This document shows, piece after piece, positions 1-9,893 of a stretch of 64,000 nt of DNA; within the stretch, counting starts at the first letter, position 1; each line of letters opens with the position of its first letter. The notes under the pieces are model-generated. The model saw only the letters and a list, made by a program, of their open reading frames with translations, ran no database searches and had not been told where the DNA came from. Origin of the DNA: Linnemannia schmuckeri (lineage: Eukaryota; Mortierellomycota; Mortierellomycetes; Mortierellales; Mortierellaceae); assembly GCA_029449235.1 (NCBI GenBank), contig JANATG010000015.1, positions 744,001 to 808,000 on the forward strand, written 5' to 3'. The position numbers and the translations under genes were made by a program.

Positions 1-1981
1 GACCTCAAGACATACTAACACACACCGCTTCAGACGCAGCGTGAAATCTGCGGTCTTGTTGAGAGGAAGGATCATCGACCGGATCTCGTGTAGCCTGAAC
101 ACGCCCATGAAATCGAGTGTATAAAACATAGTCCGGGCATTGAACGATGTCGACCCAAACACCCGCATCGACCGAGGCGGTAACAGTCCGTCTTCGCAGA
201 TATCTTTGAGTTGGGACTGGAACGTGTCACGCAAATCTCTCTTCAACTTGAACTCGTCTTCAGCTCGTTTGCTCGTATCGCTCTGGGCGAGGGCTGATGC
301 CTCTGCAAGGTAGATTTGGTACGGTCCCCGGAATGCTACGCCATCAGCCATGTGTGCTTGGGCTTTGGTGTCCAGGAATGGGTTCCGGTGGGCGTTTTTT
401 CTTTCCTCGACGGCCTTGACGGGTACTTCGAGGTAACGCGTTTCAACGCCTGCGAGCGTCAGTGCTCCTCCGATCACAGTCCATGTCATGTCTGAGAATC
501 CTTCGTGCTCCCTTAGGTCTGCAGGGATTCTGTCAGAGAACCGAAAGTACTTTGAGCTATAAATCAGAAAATAAGTATGATAAGTATTCATTACATATAG
601 GCCATCAAATACTTAATTTTCAAGAACAAGGGAGAGCAAGGCGGAAGACGTACTAGGAATACAGAATACCGTGGATGTATTCGGCAACAGGATCCTGCAT
701 GGACTCGGTGCGCGATGCTGCTAGCGAATCGTCAAAAGAATGTCGGTGATTCAGCACTCTGGACACAACATCCGCCAAACTTGGCCAAACGTCATGCGGT
801 GATTTGGTAGGCGAAATATCCACCAGTGCTGCACCTAGCTGCTCCGCTGTCAGAGAGAGTGCAAATCCGGATTGACCGCTTAAATCTGCAATGTCGTCGC
901 GTGCGAGTTCAAAAATCTGCGGGTTTTTCGACTGGTACGCTCGAAAGAGTTCCAGGACATTGTGTCCCTCTGCGGTCCATGAAATCTCCTGGTTCACTCG
1001 TGAGTACAAATCGAGCCCTATTGTAGGGATGGTAGTAGTCAGTAGTATATCTTGTGTTCTTTTTAAGTTGGATACAAAAGCTAACATGAACCAGAGCGGA
1101 ATAAACTTACTTATAGGAGATGCCAATGGCAGCTCGACAACAACTATTGGATCAGCTGGTTCCTTGGAACCATCCTCTATTCTTGTCCTGATATCGACCG
1201 CCGCGTCTTGCGCATGCTGCGGGCTTGTCTATGGTGATATATAAAAGTGCAGATTAAGTATACTACTAAGATAACAGAAAACAATGAAAGCCTCGCGTTT
1301 GTTCGTTTGCTCACCTTTGGTGTCCCAGCATTCTTTCTTTGCTTCTTCTCCTTAGCATCCAGACCTGACGACGATAAGTGGTGTTTGCCAGTCCTTGGCA
1401 ACACTCCTGTCAAATGAGTTTTTAACAAAAATGAGAAACAAAATGTTCAATAATTAATGCCGAACAAAATTTACATCGAACCATCACCACCTTTCAAATA
1501 AACTGCAAAAAGAGTATAATACGCGCGTCAATCGAGCCCTCGTACCTTCAGCGAGTTTATCGCCAGCCTCCTTATTCAACTGCAACATGCCCCTCTGAAT
1601 ACTATTCGTTGCCTGGTTCCTCAACTCCCTCAACTGGATATGATCAAACGCGGCCCTCATCGCCGAAAGATTGTTACCGCCACTGCCACTTGAAAGCTTT
1701 TGTGCATGCTTCTTGACAGCCTCAGAAACAAGAGAACTCGACTGGATGCGTTTCAGGTCACGAATATAGGCAGCATAATAGTTCTCAACAGAGTCTTGGT
1801 CCTTGGAATTGTTGAGGTATGCGACGAGGTCGCCCCAGTGTCGGGCCGCGTAGATGTGGAAGAAGTGACCTAGGACTAGACCTTGTGGGGCTGGGATGTC
1901 TAACGGCGAAGATGACGAGGACGACGACGTGTGAGGAGGAGGAGGGGTTTTGGGACTAATTATTGATCCTTTTGGCTCCAT
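1..1981 (-). CDS. Unrecognised multi-exon protein, 3' end cut by window edge
   Basis: Five exons join in one frame: 1546-1981, 1315-1406, 1111-1228, 670-1017 and 1-491, where the last runs off the window or ends near base 29 at a possible donor. About 490 residues are visible. The start is the ATG at 1981, followed by a Pro/Ser-rich stretch; an in-frame ATG at 2062 would add a hydrophobic leader but lies in AT-rich, leader-like sequence. The protein is soluble-looking and mostly helical: an N-terminal segment rich in Arg/Gln/Leu helices, a short basic linker (about residues 146-180), then acidic and neutral helical sequence. No membrane segment or catalytic motif is obvious. I do not recognise the family. 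It lies upstream of and divergent from RPS0, 1.75 kb away. Exon phases (1,0,1,1) agree across all four junctions, so I am fairly sure it is a real gene but not of what it does. Confidence 0.6.
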
Positions 1982-3733
1982 GGTGCTAATGGATTCATGG
2001 AATGAGGGGAAAAGAATCAACGAAACGATCAGGAAATAATATGTGAAATTAAGGCTGAGCACTGCGTTCCTTTTTTCGGTTCACGCATTAGTTGTGTCTA
2101 AAGGTTGAACATGAGTTTTTTTATTACTATCAACGATAAGTTTTTGTCAAATTCCTGGATCCACTTTTTCATGAGAGAAACGTGGAAAATGTTAGTGTTG
2201 GTCTTGAAACAAGCGTGTTACATCAGTTAATATTTTTCTCAAGGTGATACCTTTATGCCGTGTGGAGACGTGGTTAGTGGTTACACGCTAATCTTCCATG
2301 ATAGTGGGAGATCTTCAATCTCGTCATGGACATCAAGGTATCTAGTCTTGAGAGAGACCAATGAAATACAACAGTAATAAAGAAAGACAAAAAGACGAAC
2401 TACGAGAAGGGGAAGAATACAAAAAGTGCTCCGTGATAGCGATTGTAAGTGGTTGCAATTCCAAACCACGAAGGGTACCCTACTACGTCGCGCAGAGATA
2501 GCAGGGCAAGCACAAAGGTGAGGCTAAAAAGAAAAAGAAAAAAAAAAAGCAAAAGCTGCTCCATAATTGCTCATGCCGATGCGTCATGCAGAGGTAACAG
2601 CATTAAACGATTACTCTAGCAGAACTGGACTCACGAAAATGGAGACCACTGGTTCACGCAGTTGAACAGTTTTGGTCGTCCAAAATGCAAAGAGAAAATA
2701 GAGAGGACAAAGCTGCCCCATGATTACGATTTCAAACCACAAAGGGTACCCTGCTGCGTCACGCAGAGACAACAGGGCAAGCAATCACTTGTGCTGAACT
2801 GGTCCTTGTAAGAGACCACGGGTTCAAGCAAATGAACAGTCTGTACACTCTCAAGAATAAACGCAATAGAAAAAAAGTACAAAAAAAATAAAAAAGAAAC
2901 TTACACAGCTGCCCATGATTACAGTACTCTGGTGCGTCGCGTAGAGACAACAGGGCACGCAACCACTTTCGCCGAACTGGTCGCCAAAGAGTAACCATAG
3001 ATTCAAGCGGATGAACAGCGCGTACAAAGGAGTAAAACTCCAATAGAGAAAACAACAGCAGCAGGAGGATGAGAAACAGAGATCAAGAAGGGGAGGAAGG
3101 AACTTGTTAGTGACTTGACAGCAACGACATCCTGTAAGGCATCCTGATGGTCCCGATGGCAGATGGTTCTGATGGTGGATGGTGGCGGAGGGGAAAGAAA
3201 TGAGTGCGAAAACGAAACGGATGTGACATGAAGCAAATTTACTGGTCACGTGTAAATCAGTGGTCGATAAAAGATTTCGACAGATGAACGTTTGATCCTT
3301 CCTTTCGCAAACGTATTTGTATGTATTCGGGAGACACCACGACTGATGCTTGCAGTGGATGAAGGAAAGAGAGAACCATCGATGGGGCACCAGCATTGAT
3401 GTTCTGGACCCTCAATACTCCATGGATCACGTCCCAGATACGCTGGGACCTCAACAATCTGATACAGGATGGATTGATGGATGGCCACTACCACTGACGG
3501 ATGTTTTTGCCTTGTCGGACCTCTGCCTCAGCACTGATGGGGTAGGATGATCGGCTTCAACTCCGTGTGAGAGGAAACCTCACTTCTCGGACATCAGCGC
3601 ACTTGAGGATTACTCTATCCGAATACTCAGGAGGAAATAAAGTGCGTTCAGGAGGCACCTACGTACAACGGCGTCATCAGATCGCAGTACTCATCAAGCG
3701 CCTTTATGGTCGTTTCGCTCTTCTAGTTTCGCC
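1982..3733. other. Intergenic region between divergent genes
   Basis: No gene supported. It holds an A-rich stretch (2530-2550), a diverged tandem repeat (separate entry) and the promoter side of RPS0. Open frames here are short, overlap in several frames and show no codon bias. The 170 bp before the RPS0 ATG are pyrimidine-rich in places, with CTTTT-type runs at 3700-3730, as is common in ribosomal-protein gene leaders. Confidence 0.5.
2449..3030. repeat. Diverged tandem repeat, about 3.5 units of 155-200 bp
   Basis: Three successive units begin with GCTGC-C-CAT-ATT at 2555, 2710 and 2908. Each continues through a TGCGTC-CG-AGAG-AACAG core (near 2578, 2752 and 2930), then a CTGAACTGG-like block, a GTTCAAGC-like block and a final GAACAG. 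A partial leading unit sits at about 2449-2516, with the same GGGTACCCT-CTRCGTCRCGCAGAGA core. Units differ by many substitutions and small indels, so the array is old. No terminal inverted repeats or coding capacity seen. Confidence 0.7.
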
Positions 3734-4919
3734 ATGTCTGGATTGCCCGCTATTCTCAAAGCCACCGAGGAGGACATCAAGCTCCTTCTCTCTGCCCAGT
3801 CCCACTTGGGTACCAAGAACTGCGATGTTCACATGGAGCCCTACGTCTACAAGCGTCGTGCTGATGGTAAGCACCCGGGGGCAATCCAAGCTCTTTACAC
3901 AGCAGGAGTCAAAGCAGACAGGAAAGGGATCAGGATCAGTTTTGGCGAGACAAGTTGATCTGTGGAAAAAATATTTTTATCTGAGCGCTTTTTAGCGATC
4001 GTTGTAGTCACCAGTTTTACTGGATGAGCTGGTGGAGGAGAGAACCATGGATACACACAACCCTTACTACTTCACAATGGGTCTGTCGATACATGGTTCA
4101 ATTGAATTGGCAAAAGCAACCTCACAAGTAGTCAACGGGAGACAGAACAGGAATTGGACTCTTCAGCACGAAAGTCAGGATCAAAGGCTATCACTTAGGG
4201 AGCAGCCACTGACTCCAATTTGCCATCGCGCACAACTACATATTCAATTAGGTCTTCACATCATCAACATCGGCAAGACCTGGGAGAAGATCGTCCTCGC
4301 TGCCCGTATCATTGTCGCCATCGAGAACCCCGCCGATATCTGCGTCATCTCTGCCCGCCCCTACGGTCAGCGTGCTGCCTTGAAGTTCGCCTCCCACACT
4401 GGTGCCCAGGCCATCGCTGGTCGCTTCACCCCCGGTACCTTCACCAACTACATCACCCGTGCCTTCAAGGAGCCCCGTTTGATCATCGTCACCGACCCCT
4501 TGACCGACCACCAGGCCATCAAGGAGGCTTCGTACGTCAACATTCCCGTTATCGCTTTCGCCGATACCGAGTCTCCCCTCCGTTACGTCGATGTTGCCAT
4601 CCCCACCAACAACCGCTCCAAGCACGCCATTGGTCTTGCCTACTGGATGTTGGCTCGTGAGGTTCTCCGCCTCCGTGGCACCATCTCTCGCTCCGCCCCC
4701 TGGGAGGTCATGGTTGATATGTTCTTCTACCGTGATCCCGAAGAGAAGGCTGAGGAGGAGGCCGCTGCTCTCGCTGCCGAGAAGCCCGTTGAGGCTGAGG
4801 CCGAGACCGGCACCTGGGCCCCTGGTGAGACTGCTCCCGCTGCCGCTGGTGACTGGTCCGCTGAGGAGGCTACCGCCGACTGGTCCGCTGCCCCCGCCAC
4901 TGACTCCTGGGCTGCTTAA
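3734..4919 (+). CDS. RPS0: 40S ribosomal protein S0 (uS2)
   Basis: Structural protein of the small cytosolic ribosomal subunit (uS2, RPSA/p40 family). It binds near the head-platform junction and is needed for late 18S rRNA 3' processing. Exons 3734-3866 and 4252-4919 join in phase 1 to give 266 residues, normal for fungal S0. Visible hallmarks are the N-terminal block ending in YVYKRR, then [40 protein letters not shown] and ALPTNN-type [14 protein letters not shown]. The acidic C-terminus has repeated WSA/DW motifs ending in DSWAA. The 385-bp intron is long for this window and starts GTAAGC, ending TTAG. An in-frame ATG at 4032 inside the intron gives a longer open frame, but it lacks the conserved N-terminus and is not a better start. 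Codons are strongly C-ending, as expected for a highly expressed gene. AATAA signals follow near 4945. Confidence 0.97.
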
Positions 4920-6417
4920 ATCCAGACTGGTTCACTCTAGTCAAATAATAAATGTTACAAGCATTTTCCTCACGCGAAACAACAACATGAGATCTGATTG
5001 TTCTAGTATTTGGGATATTGTGTTAGAATGAAGAGCCGACGCTCTGTCCAAGGAGGATTGACAATCTAGAGACATGTCTTTTTCATCGCGACAATTGGCT
5101 GTCCCGCACGTGTGCCTACTCTGCGCACCTCAAATATGTATGCCTCCTGCCCAAAAAAGGCGAAAATGAATGCGTGTTTTTGGAGACATTTCGCGTTGCC
5201 AAGTGCAAAATGTTTGAAAATTGCTGGACGGTACACTATTGATTGCACATTTTTTTTTGTGTCCCTTTTTTTGAGTGCGAAGAAAGGTAAAGCCGTCGTT
5301 CGACTTTTCTTTTGAAAATTATCTTAAATAATACGTTGTTTATGCAAGAAAACATGATATGAAAATACAAAGTGCTTTCAGCATTTTTTTTTTTTTTTCT
5401 TTATGAAGATATTTTTTTATTATCGTTCGTGAGCATTAATCCGAAAAGTAAGCTGTGGCATTATCTTTTATGCTCGTTTTCAACCTATCTAATCCGCCCT
5501 CACTTCTCTTCCACATTCTTCTGCCAGGACCTGCATTGTCCCTGGATAAATACCTATTCGTAAAAAAAAATAAATATTAAGAATACCTCACGTAATAACG
5601 AAGGCTAAAAACGACTGACCTTTCTACGTTCTATTTTTTTCATTTTATTTTTCATGCAAACACACTTTTTACTCGAGGGGAAGTGGAGACCATAAATTAA
5701 CCCTTATTTTTGTCCAGAGGTGAAAATGATTCTAGTGCAGCTCAGAAATAGAAGAAAATAGGAACAACTTTAAAATATACAGTCATGAAGGTCAAAAATC
5801 GTGCCATATGTGTCTTAAAGAAGAAACAATATGCGGCATTCACAACCTCCAACTTTGGAGGTCGATTATTTCTGTAATCTTAAGAGTAACAATTAAGGTT
5901 ACGTAGGAGGTTGGTTGCGACTCTTGTGAGAAAAGCGCGTCGTTTTGATAGGATCAGGAAACCAAGAGATCGTTTGTTTCTCATTGTCTTCCAGCGCTTG
6001 TTTTCTGACAAAGAGAAATTATATGGATGAAAGGAGACACGCGCGTTGTGGTATGGGCTTTCTTGTATGTTTGCGTATTTCTCTTCAATCGAGAATGGTC
6101 ATTTTTTAAAAAAAAAAATGCTTTCATCTCTGCTCAGGGTTGGGGCTGTTGTGTTTCCTGCTAGTTCCGTCCAATCGCATGCATTTCTTTTTCTCTTCAT
6201 CTCTTGATTGATTTTATGCAGACTTCTCCTCTACATCAGCTCACACACAAATACAAAAAAGGGTAGAAATCAGATCACCCATGGGGTACCCTTTTCAATA
6301 TACAGTACCAGGTCGCTTTTTTCAATGCTCCACTTTCTCATGCTTTCAGCGCGGTTGGTAATTGTTAGGTAAGGTGTTTTGTGTTTGTTTTTTGTTTATG
6401 CTTTTTTTCTTTCGCAG
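4920..6417. other. AT-rich intergenic region
   Basis: RPS0 3' flank followed by about 1.4 kb of AT-rich sequence with short T and A runs (5385-5400, 6107-6119). No exon with coding bias found. Its right end should contain the promoter and first exon of the small gene at 6418-6687, which I could not place. Confidence 0.5.
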
Positions 6418-6687
6418 ACAGTACTGCGCCGTATCGGCGTCGTCTCAAGCGTGAGTAAATACCTCACAGTACTCCTGCGTCCCGGCCTCACTGAGAGAAG
6501 GTACCGACACTGTAGAAGCTGTGGGTAATAAGCCGGTCCATGTTCTGTTATCAGTGGAAAGAACGTGTATCCTGGACCTGACGATGATCATGATGAACTA
6601 GAGCCTGTTGTCTGGATTGGAGGTCGCGAACCTGGTCCGTGCTTCGTTGTCGGTAGCAAGAATGTCTGCCCCGGCGCTGATGACTAA
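6418..6687 (+). CDS. Small Cys-containing protein with internal duplication, 3' exons only
   Basis: Two exons are supported: 6418-6450 (flanked by TTTCGCAG and GTGAGT) and 6533-6687 (preceded by AATAAG, ending TAA). In the joined frame the second exon encodes 50 residues containing GPCSVISGKNVYPGPDD near its start and GPCFVVGSKNVCPGADD at its end. This is a clear two-copy internal repeat separated by an acidic linker and PVVWIGG. Two in-frame stops lie just upstream of 6533, so a splice there is needed. The first exon, probably carrying a signal sequence, is unresolved: an ATG at 6325 or 6340 with a donor at 6369 is in the wrong phase for this frame. If the acceptor at 6554 were used instead, that ATG would give a 64-residue product lacking the first repeat copy. 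No family recognised; small secreted protein is inference. Confidence 0.45.
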
Positions 6688-8981
6688 TGATGGACGTATT
6701 GAAGCAGAGTCCCCTCCCTGGATAAGAAACATAGGCCACCGGCTAATGCATTGTTGGTTTGTTTGCCGGCGGCGAGAGTGTTCTATGCTCCCAAGTAAAC
6801 CAGCTCTTCTTCACCCTCTAAAATTACATTTCATACCCTCTGTCTCTCATTGGTAATAAATATGACCTACTTGCATCCTATTTTATTTCAAAGATGAGAG
6901 ATAATCGATCCATAAAGAGGATGACGCGAAAGAAGTGATGGTTCAAGTTGAACATGTGCGTCCGTTGGCCGTACATGGTTTTGCCACCAAATTTCATTTT
7001 CAGAAGTGGAACCTTTAAATGATTAAAACACCATTACTTGACACTGTCTGCGCGTATTACCTGTTCCTGTCTTACTGCGTACAAAAGAGACGCGTCTCTT
7101 CGTTCTTGCAGCCATTCCCAAACTGCTTTGCTTTCTAGGTTGTTCAAATTTTTCCCACTTCTTTCTCAAAGTGTATTTTATGAGCGTTGCAGGTGCACAT
7201 ATTCGAAATAGACAGCTCGATTCTTTTGGAGAGCGGAAGGAAGGACCGAAACTGAAAGCGCTGCCGATGCGAGCGATCACAAAACATATTGTTTTACGCC
7301 GACATATCAGCGGCCTCTTTCGTATCATAACTGATCGTTCTACGATGATTCGATGGACAAAAGACCGAATACATGAAAAGTACGCTTGAGAGAAAGGAGA
7401 AAGACTTCCCAGGGTGCGAGAATAATAAGATGGTATCGAGAGCATGCTTGATACATCTAAAGGAAAAAAATACAAAGTTCATCTTGCTGCTAAAAAATCG
7501 ATGGAACAATAAGGGTAACAATACTCGAAGGTGGTGGGTTGTTGCCAATGATATTATGTATACGGCACCCTGCCTCATTTGAAAGCAAAAAAAATAATTG
7601 AGCAGGCAACCCATGGTCTTTTGCAATCACCGTTGCCTAAAAAACAAAGTTTTTGATGTACGCTTTCCTTCCTTCGTTTTTTTACCATTTCACCTCTTAT
7701 TCAAAAAAAAGCCCAGTTATGATTTGACCACAACTAAGACAGAGAGATAATGAATGAAAAAAGGAACGAATAAGCAATAAGAATAAAAAGGCAATTGAGT
7801 GCTCTTGCACAAAAAATACTCGAATGAGAAGATTAGGAGGGGTATGATGCTTCTGCCGTGTGCATGTTTGCTGATTTTCCTTCGTTTTTTCTATCCTATC
7901 GTCGGGGTGCTTATCCCATTGTTTTGTTCTATCGCCTTCTCCCGGAAGCTTGCTAGCTTGTGGGCTGTTGCATCTCTATTTTCTTCGGCGTTATCCAATC
8001 GTATCTCTTGCTTTTTCTCACCACTTTCTTTCTTTCTTCTCAACCGTCTATGTCCTGCATTTAGGCGTCCCAGATGCACGCAAAAGAAAGACACGTAAAT
8101 TGCCAATTCACGTCTTTGAACTCTCTGTTTCTTTTAGTCCACCCCGATTCTCCGCCTTTGTTGTTACCGCTATTTGTTGGGGGGTCATATGTATGTGAAT
8201 AATGGTTGCCTATTGTATTTTTTCAGCAGTACTTTTTTTTCCCATTCACCTGGTCTCTCAACCTCCGTAACCGAAATGACGTTTGTCCTGCTCCCTACTG
8301 TGACGACCCTTGATATATCACATCATTTATATTTTTTTGATTATTGCATTAACTCGATTGCTCAATAGTATGATAGGTAGTCCATCATTCTTCTTTAAGC
8401 CTGCTATATATTTTCTTTCGAATGCGAAGGTCAGATGTTTGGTGTCTAGGAAAATGGATGAAATTGATTGGTTAGTAAGAAGGGGACCTTACCGAGAGCT
8501 GGACAACAACGCGCAGATAAAAAAAACGTGTTAATAAACAAATCTTTCCTATCACTAAGAAGTAAAGTATTACATGATACAGGTACAATAGCCCGGTCGG
8601 ACTGATCCTGTCATGGGTCGAATATGAACGTCAAAAATAAAAGAAGATGAAAGTTTGAATAAACAAAATACAGGTACAATATAGGTATGAATGAATATAG
8701 ACATGTAGCTCCCATCCTTATGAACAGGTGCTGTTCAGTGACAATTTAAAAAAAAAAAAAAAAAAAGGTGGATAATGCACCATTCATTCGATATTTGGGG
8801 CTATTGTTCTTGTTGAAACGTTAGGTGCGGAACTTACTTCCGCTTTCTTCAGTTTTCCTTGCCGAGTACATAAATGCCACTTGTCCCTCCACTTCCTTTC
8901 CTGTTCTTTACTCTCGAGTCAACCAAGCCTAACTAAACCGCCCCACCTCCCCTAAGAATCTACACACACTCAAGTTTCAAG
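6688..8981. other. Gene-poor AT-rich region
   Basis: About 2.3 kb without a supported gene. Hydrophobic frames at 7294-7626 (-) and 7799-8368 (+) come from T-rich sequence and show no codon bias. A poly(A) run lies at 8748-8766. A TATA-like ATAAAT sits near 8870, about 110 bp before the small ORF that follows. Confidence 0.5.
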
Positions 8982-9179
8982 GTGCGTTTCTCCATCTTTG
9001 CCTTCGCCCTTGTCGCTCTTATTGCCGTCCAAGCCGCTCCTGTCACCAACCCTAGCGCCGAAGCCAAGAAAAATGCTACAGCCGCCGCTCCCAATGGATC
9101 CAAGCCGGGTCCAGGTCCTCGCCCAGTCCCTCGCTGTTGGTGGCAAAACGGTGAGATGGTCTGCGATACCGAGCAATAG
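8982..9179 (+). CDS. Small secreted peptide, apparent GTG in place of ATG
   Basis: The frame encodes 65 residues. A basic residue and a hydrophobic core (FSIFAFALVALIAVQA) are followed by Ala-Pro, a textbook signal peptide with likely cleavage after VQA. The mature part is a Lys/Ala/Asn segment, a Gly-Pro stretch (about residues 42-50) and a tail with two Cys and two Trp (CWWQNGEMVC). Codons are strongly C-ending, like real genes here. No ATG precedes the signal peptide in frame: the codon where Met belongs is GTG, and the next upstream in-frame codons run to a TAA at 8934. An in-frame ATG at 8874 lies before that stop. The -3 base is A, as in good fungal start contexts. Options are non-AUG initiation, a hidden first exon (AAG precedes the GTG, so it could be an acceptor), a start-codon mutation, or a sequence error. 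Family not recognised. Confidence 0.6.
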   Translation: MRFSIFAFALVALIAVQAAPVTNPSAEAKKNATAAAPNGSKPGPGPRPVPRCWWQNGEMVCDTEQ

Positions 9180-9532
9180 AACCGATCTGTTTTGAAGTTC
9201 AAGCTGCCATGATCTCGTTCTTTTTCATACATCAAGGAATATATAAAAATTCCTTCCACCAGTACTATTCTTCAGTGTTGGCATTGACTCGTCTCCAAAA
9301 AATAAAAGCTACTGTACTCTTCTATTTGTCAACAATGAAAAGTGCAGAGTAACAGGCCCTTCTCGTTTTGATTGCACGACCGCAACTCACTTTTTTTTTC
9401 TCGCACCAGAGGCGCAAGCCTGGAAGAAACATCCTTTCTTCTACTCCCTTTCATACACACCTTCAATTCTTCCTCCATAAAAATGAATCGTCGCGCATGC
9501 AAGCACTGTATTTCATCCCAGGGACGTTCTCG

Positions 9533-9574
<42 letters not shown>

Positions 9575-9893
9575 GATTGGACGACGCGAGACAAATTTTT
9601 CGTGCACAGAATTGCGAGCACCTTGAGCTTAACATTGTGAACCTTTCCTTTCTCCCTTGCCGCTTCCAGGAAATAAGTCGGACCTGCAGCCCTTGTTTAA
9701 AGAAACGACTGACCCCTCTTTTGTCCTGTCGACCGTCGAGTTCCTTCCTCACCTAATTATACATCAACAAACAAATGTTATTTTCGCCACTATGAGCAAT
9801 AGTATTTCTTGGCTGGAATGATTTTATTACTCAATGTTCGTCGTTGTTTTTTGAACTAATTTGTCCATCCTCCGAGCGTGATGGCCATCTAAT
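9180..9893. other. Intergenic region with long poly(T)
   Basis: 3' flanks of the small peptide gene and of SPT16. Contains the T40 tract listed separately. Frames crossing it encode poly-Phe or poly-Lys and are artefacts. Confidence 0.6.
9534..9573. repeat. Poly(T) tract, 40 bp
   Basis: Uninterrupted run of T between the small peptide gene and the 3' end of SPT16. Length should be treated as approximate, as assemblers miscount such runs. Confidence 0.9.

Noticed and set aside
3866..4252. snoRNA in the RPS0 intron
   Set aside because: Ribosomal-protein introns often host snoRNAs, but I see no convincing paired C (RTGATGA) and D (CTGA) boxes, and no clear H/ACA form.
4032..4919. Alternative ATG for RPS0 at 4032
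   Set aside because: It lies in the intron and would replace the conserved S0 N-terminus, which is perfectly supplied by the exon at 3734-3866.
9329..9640. Frames crossing the T40 tract
   Set aside because: They are poly-Phe or poly-Lys artefacts of the homopolymer.
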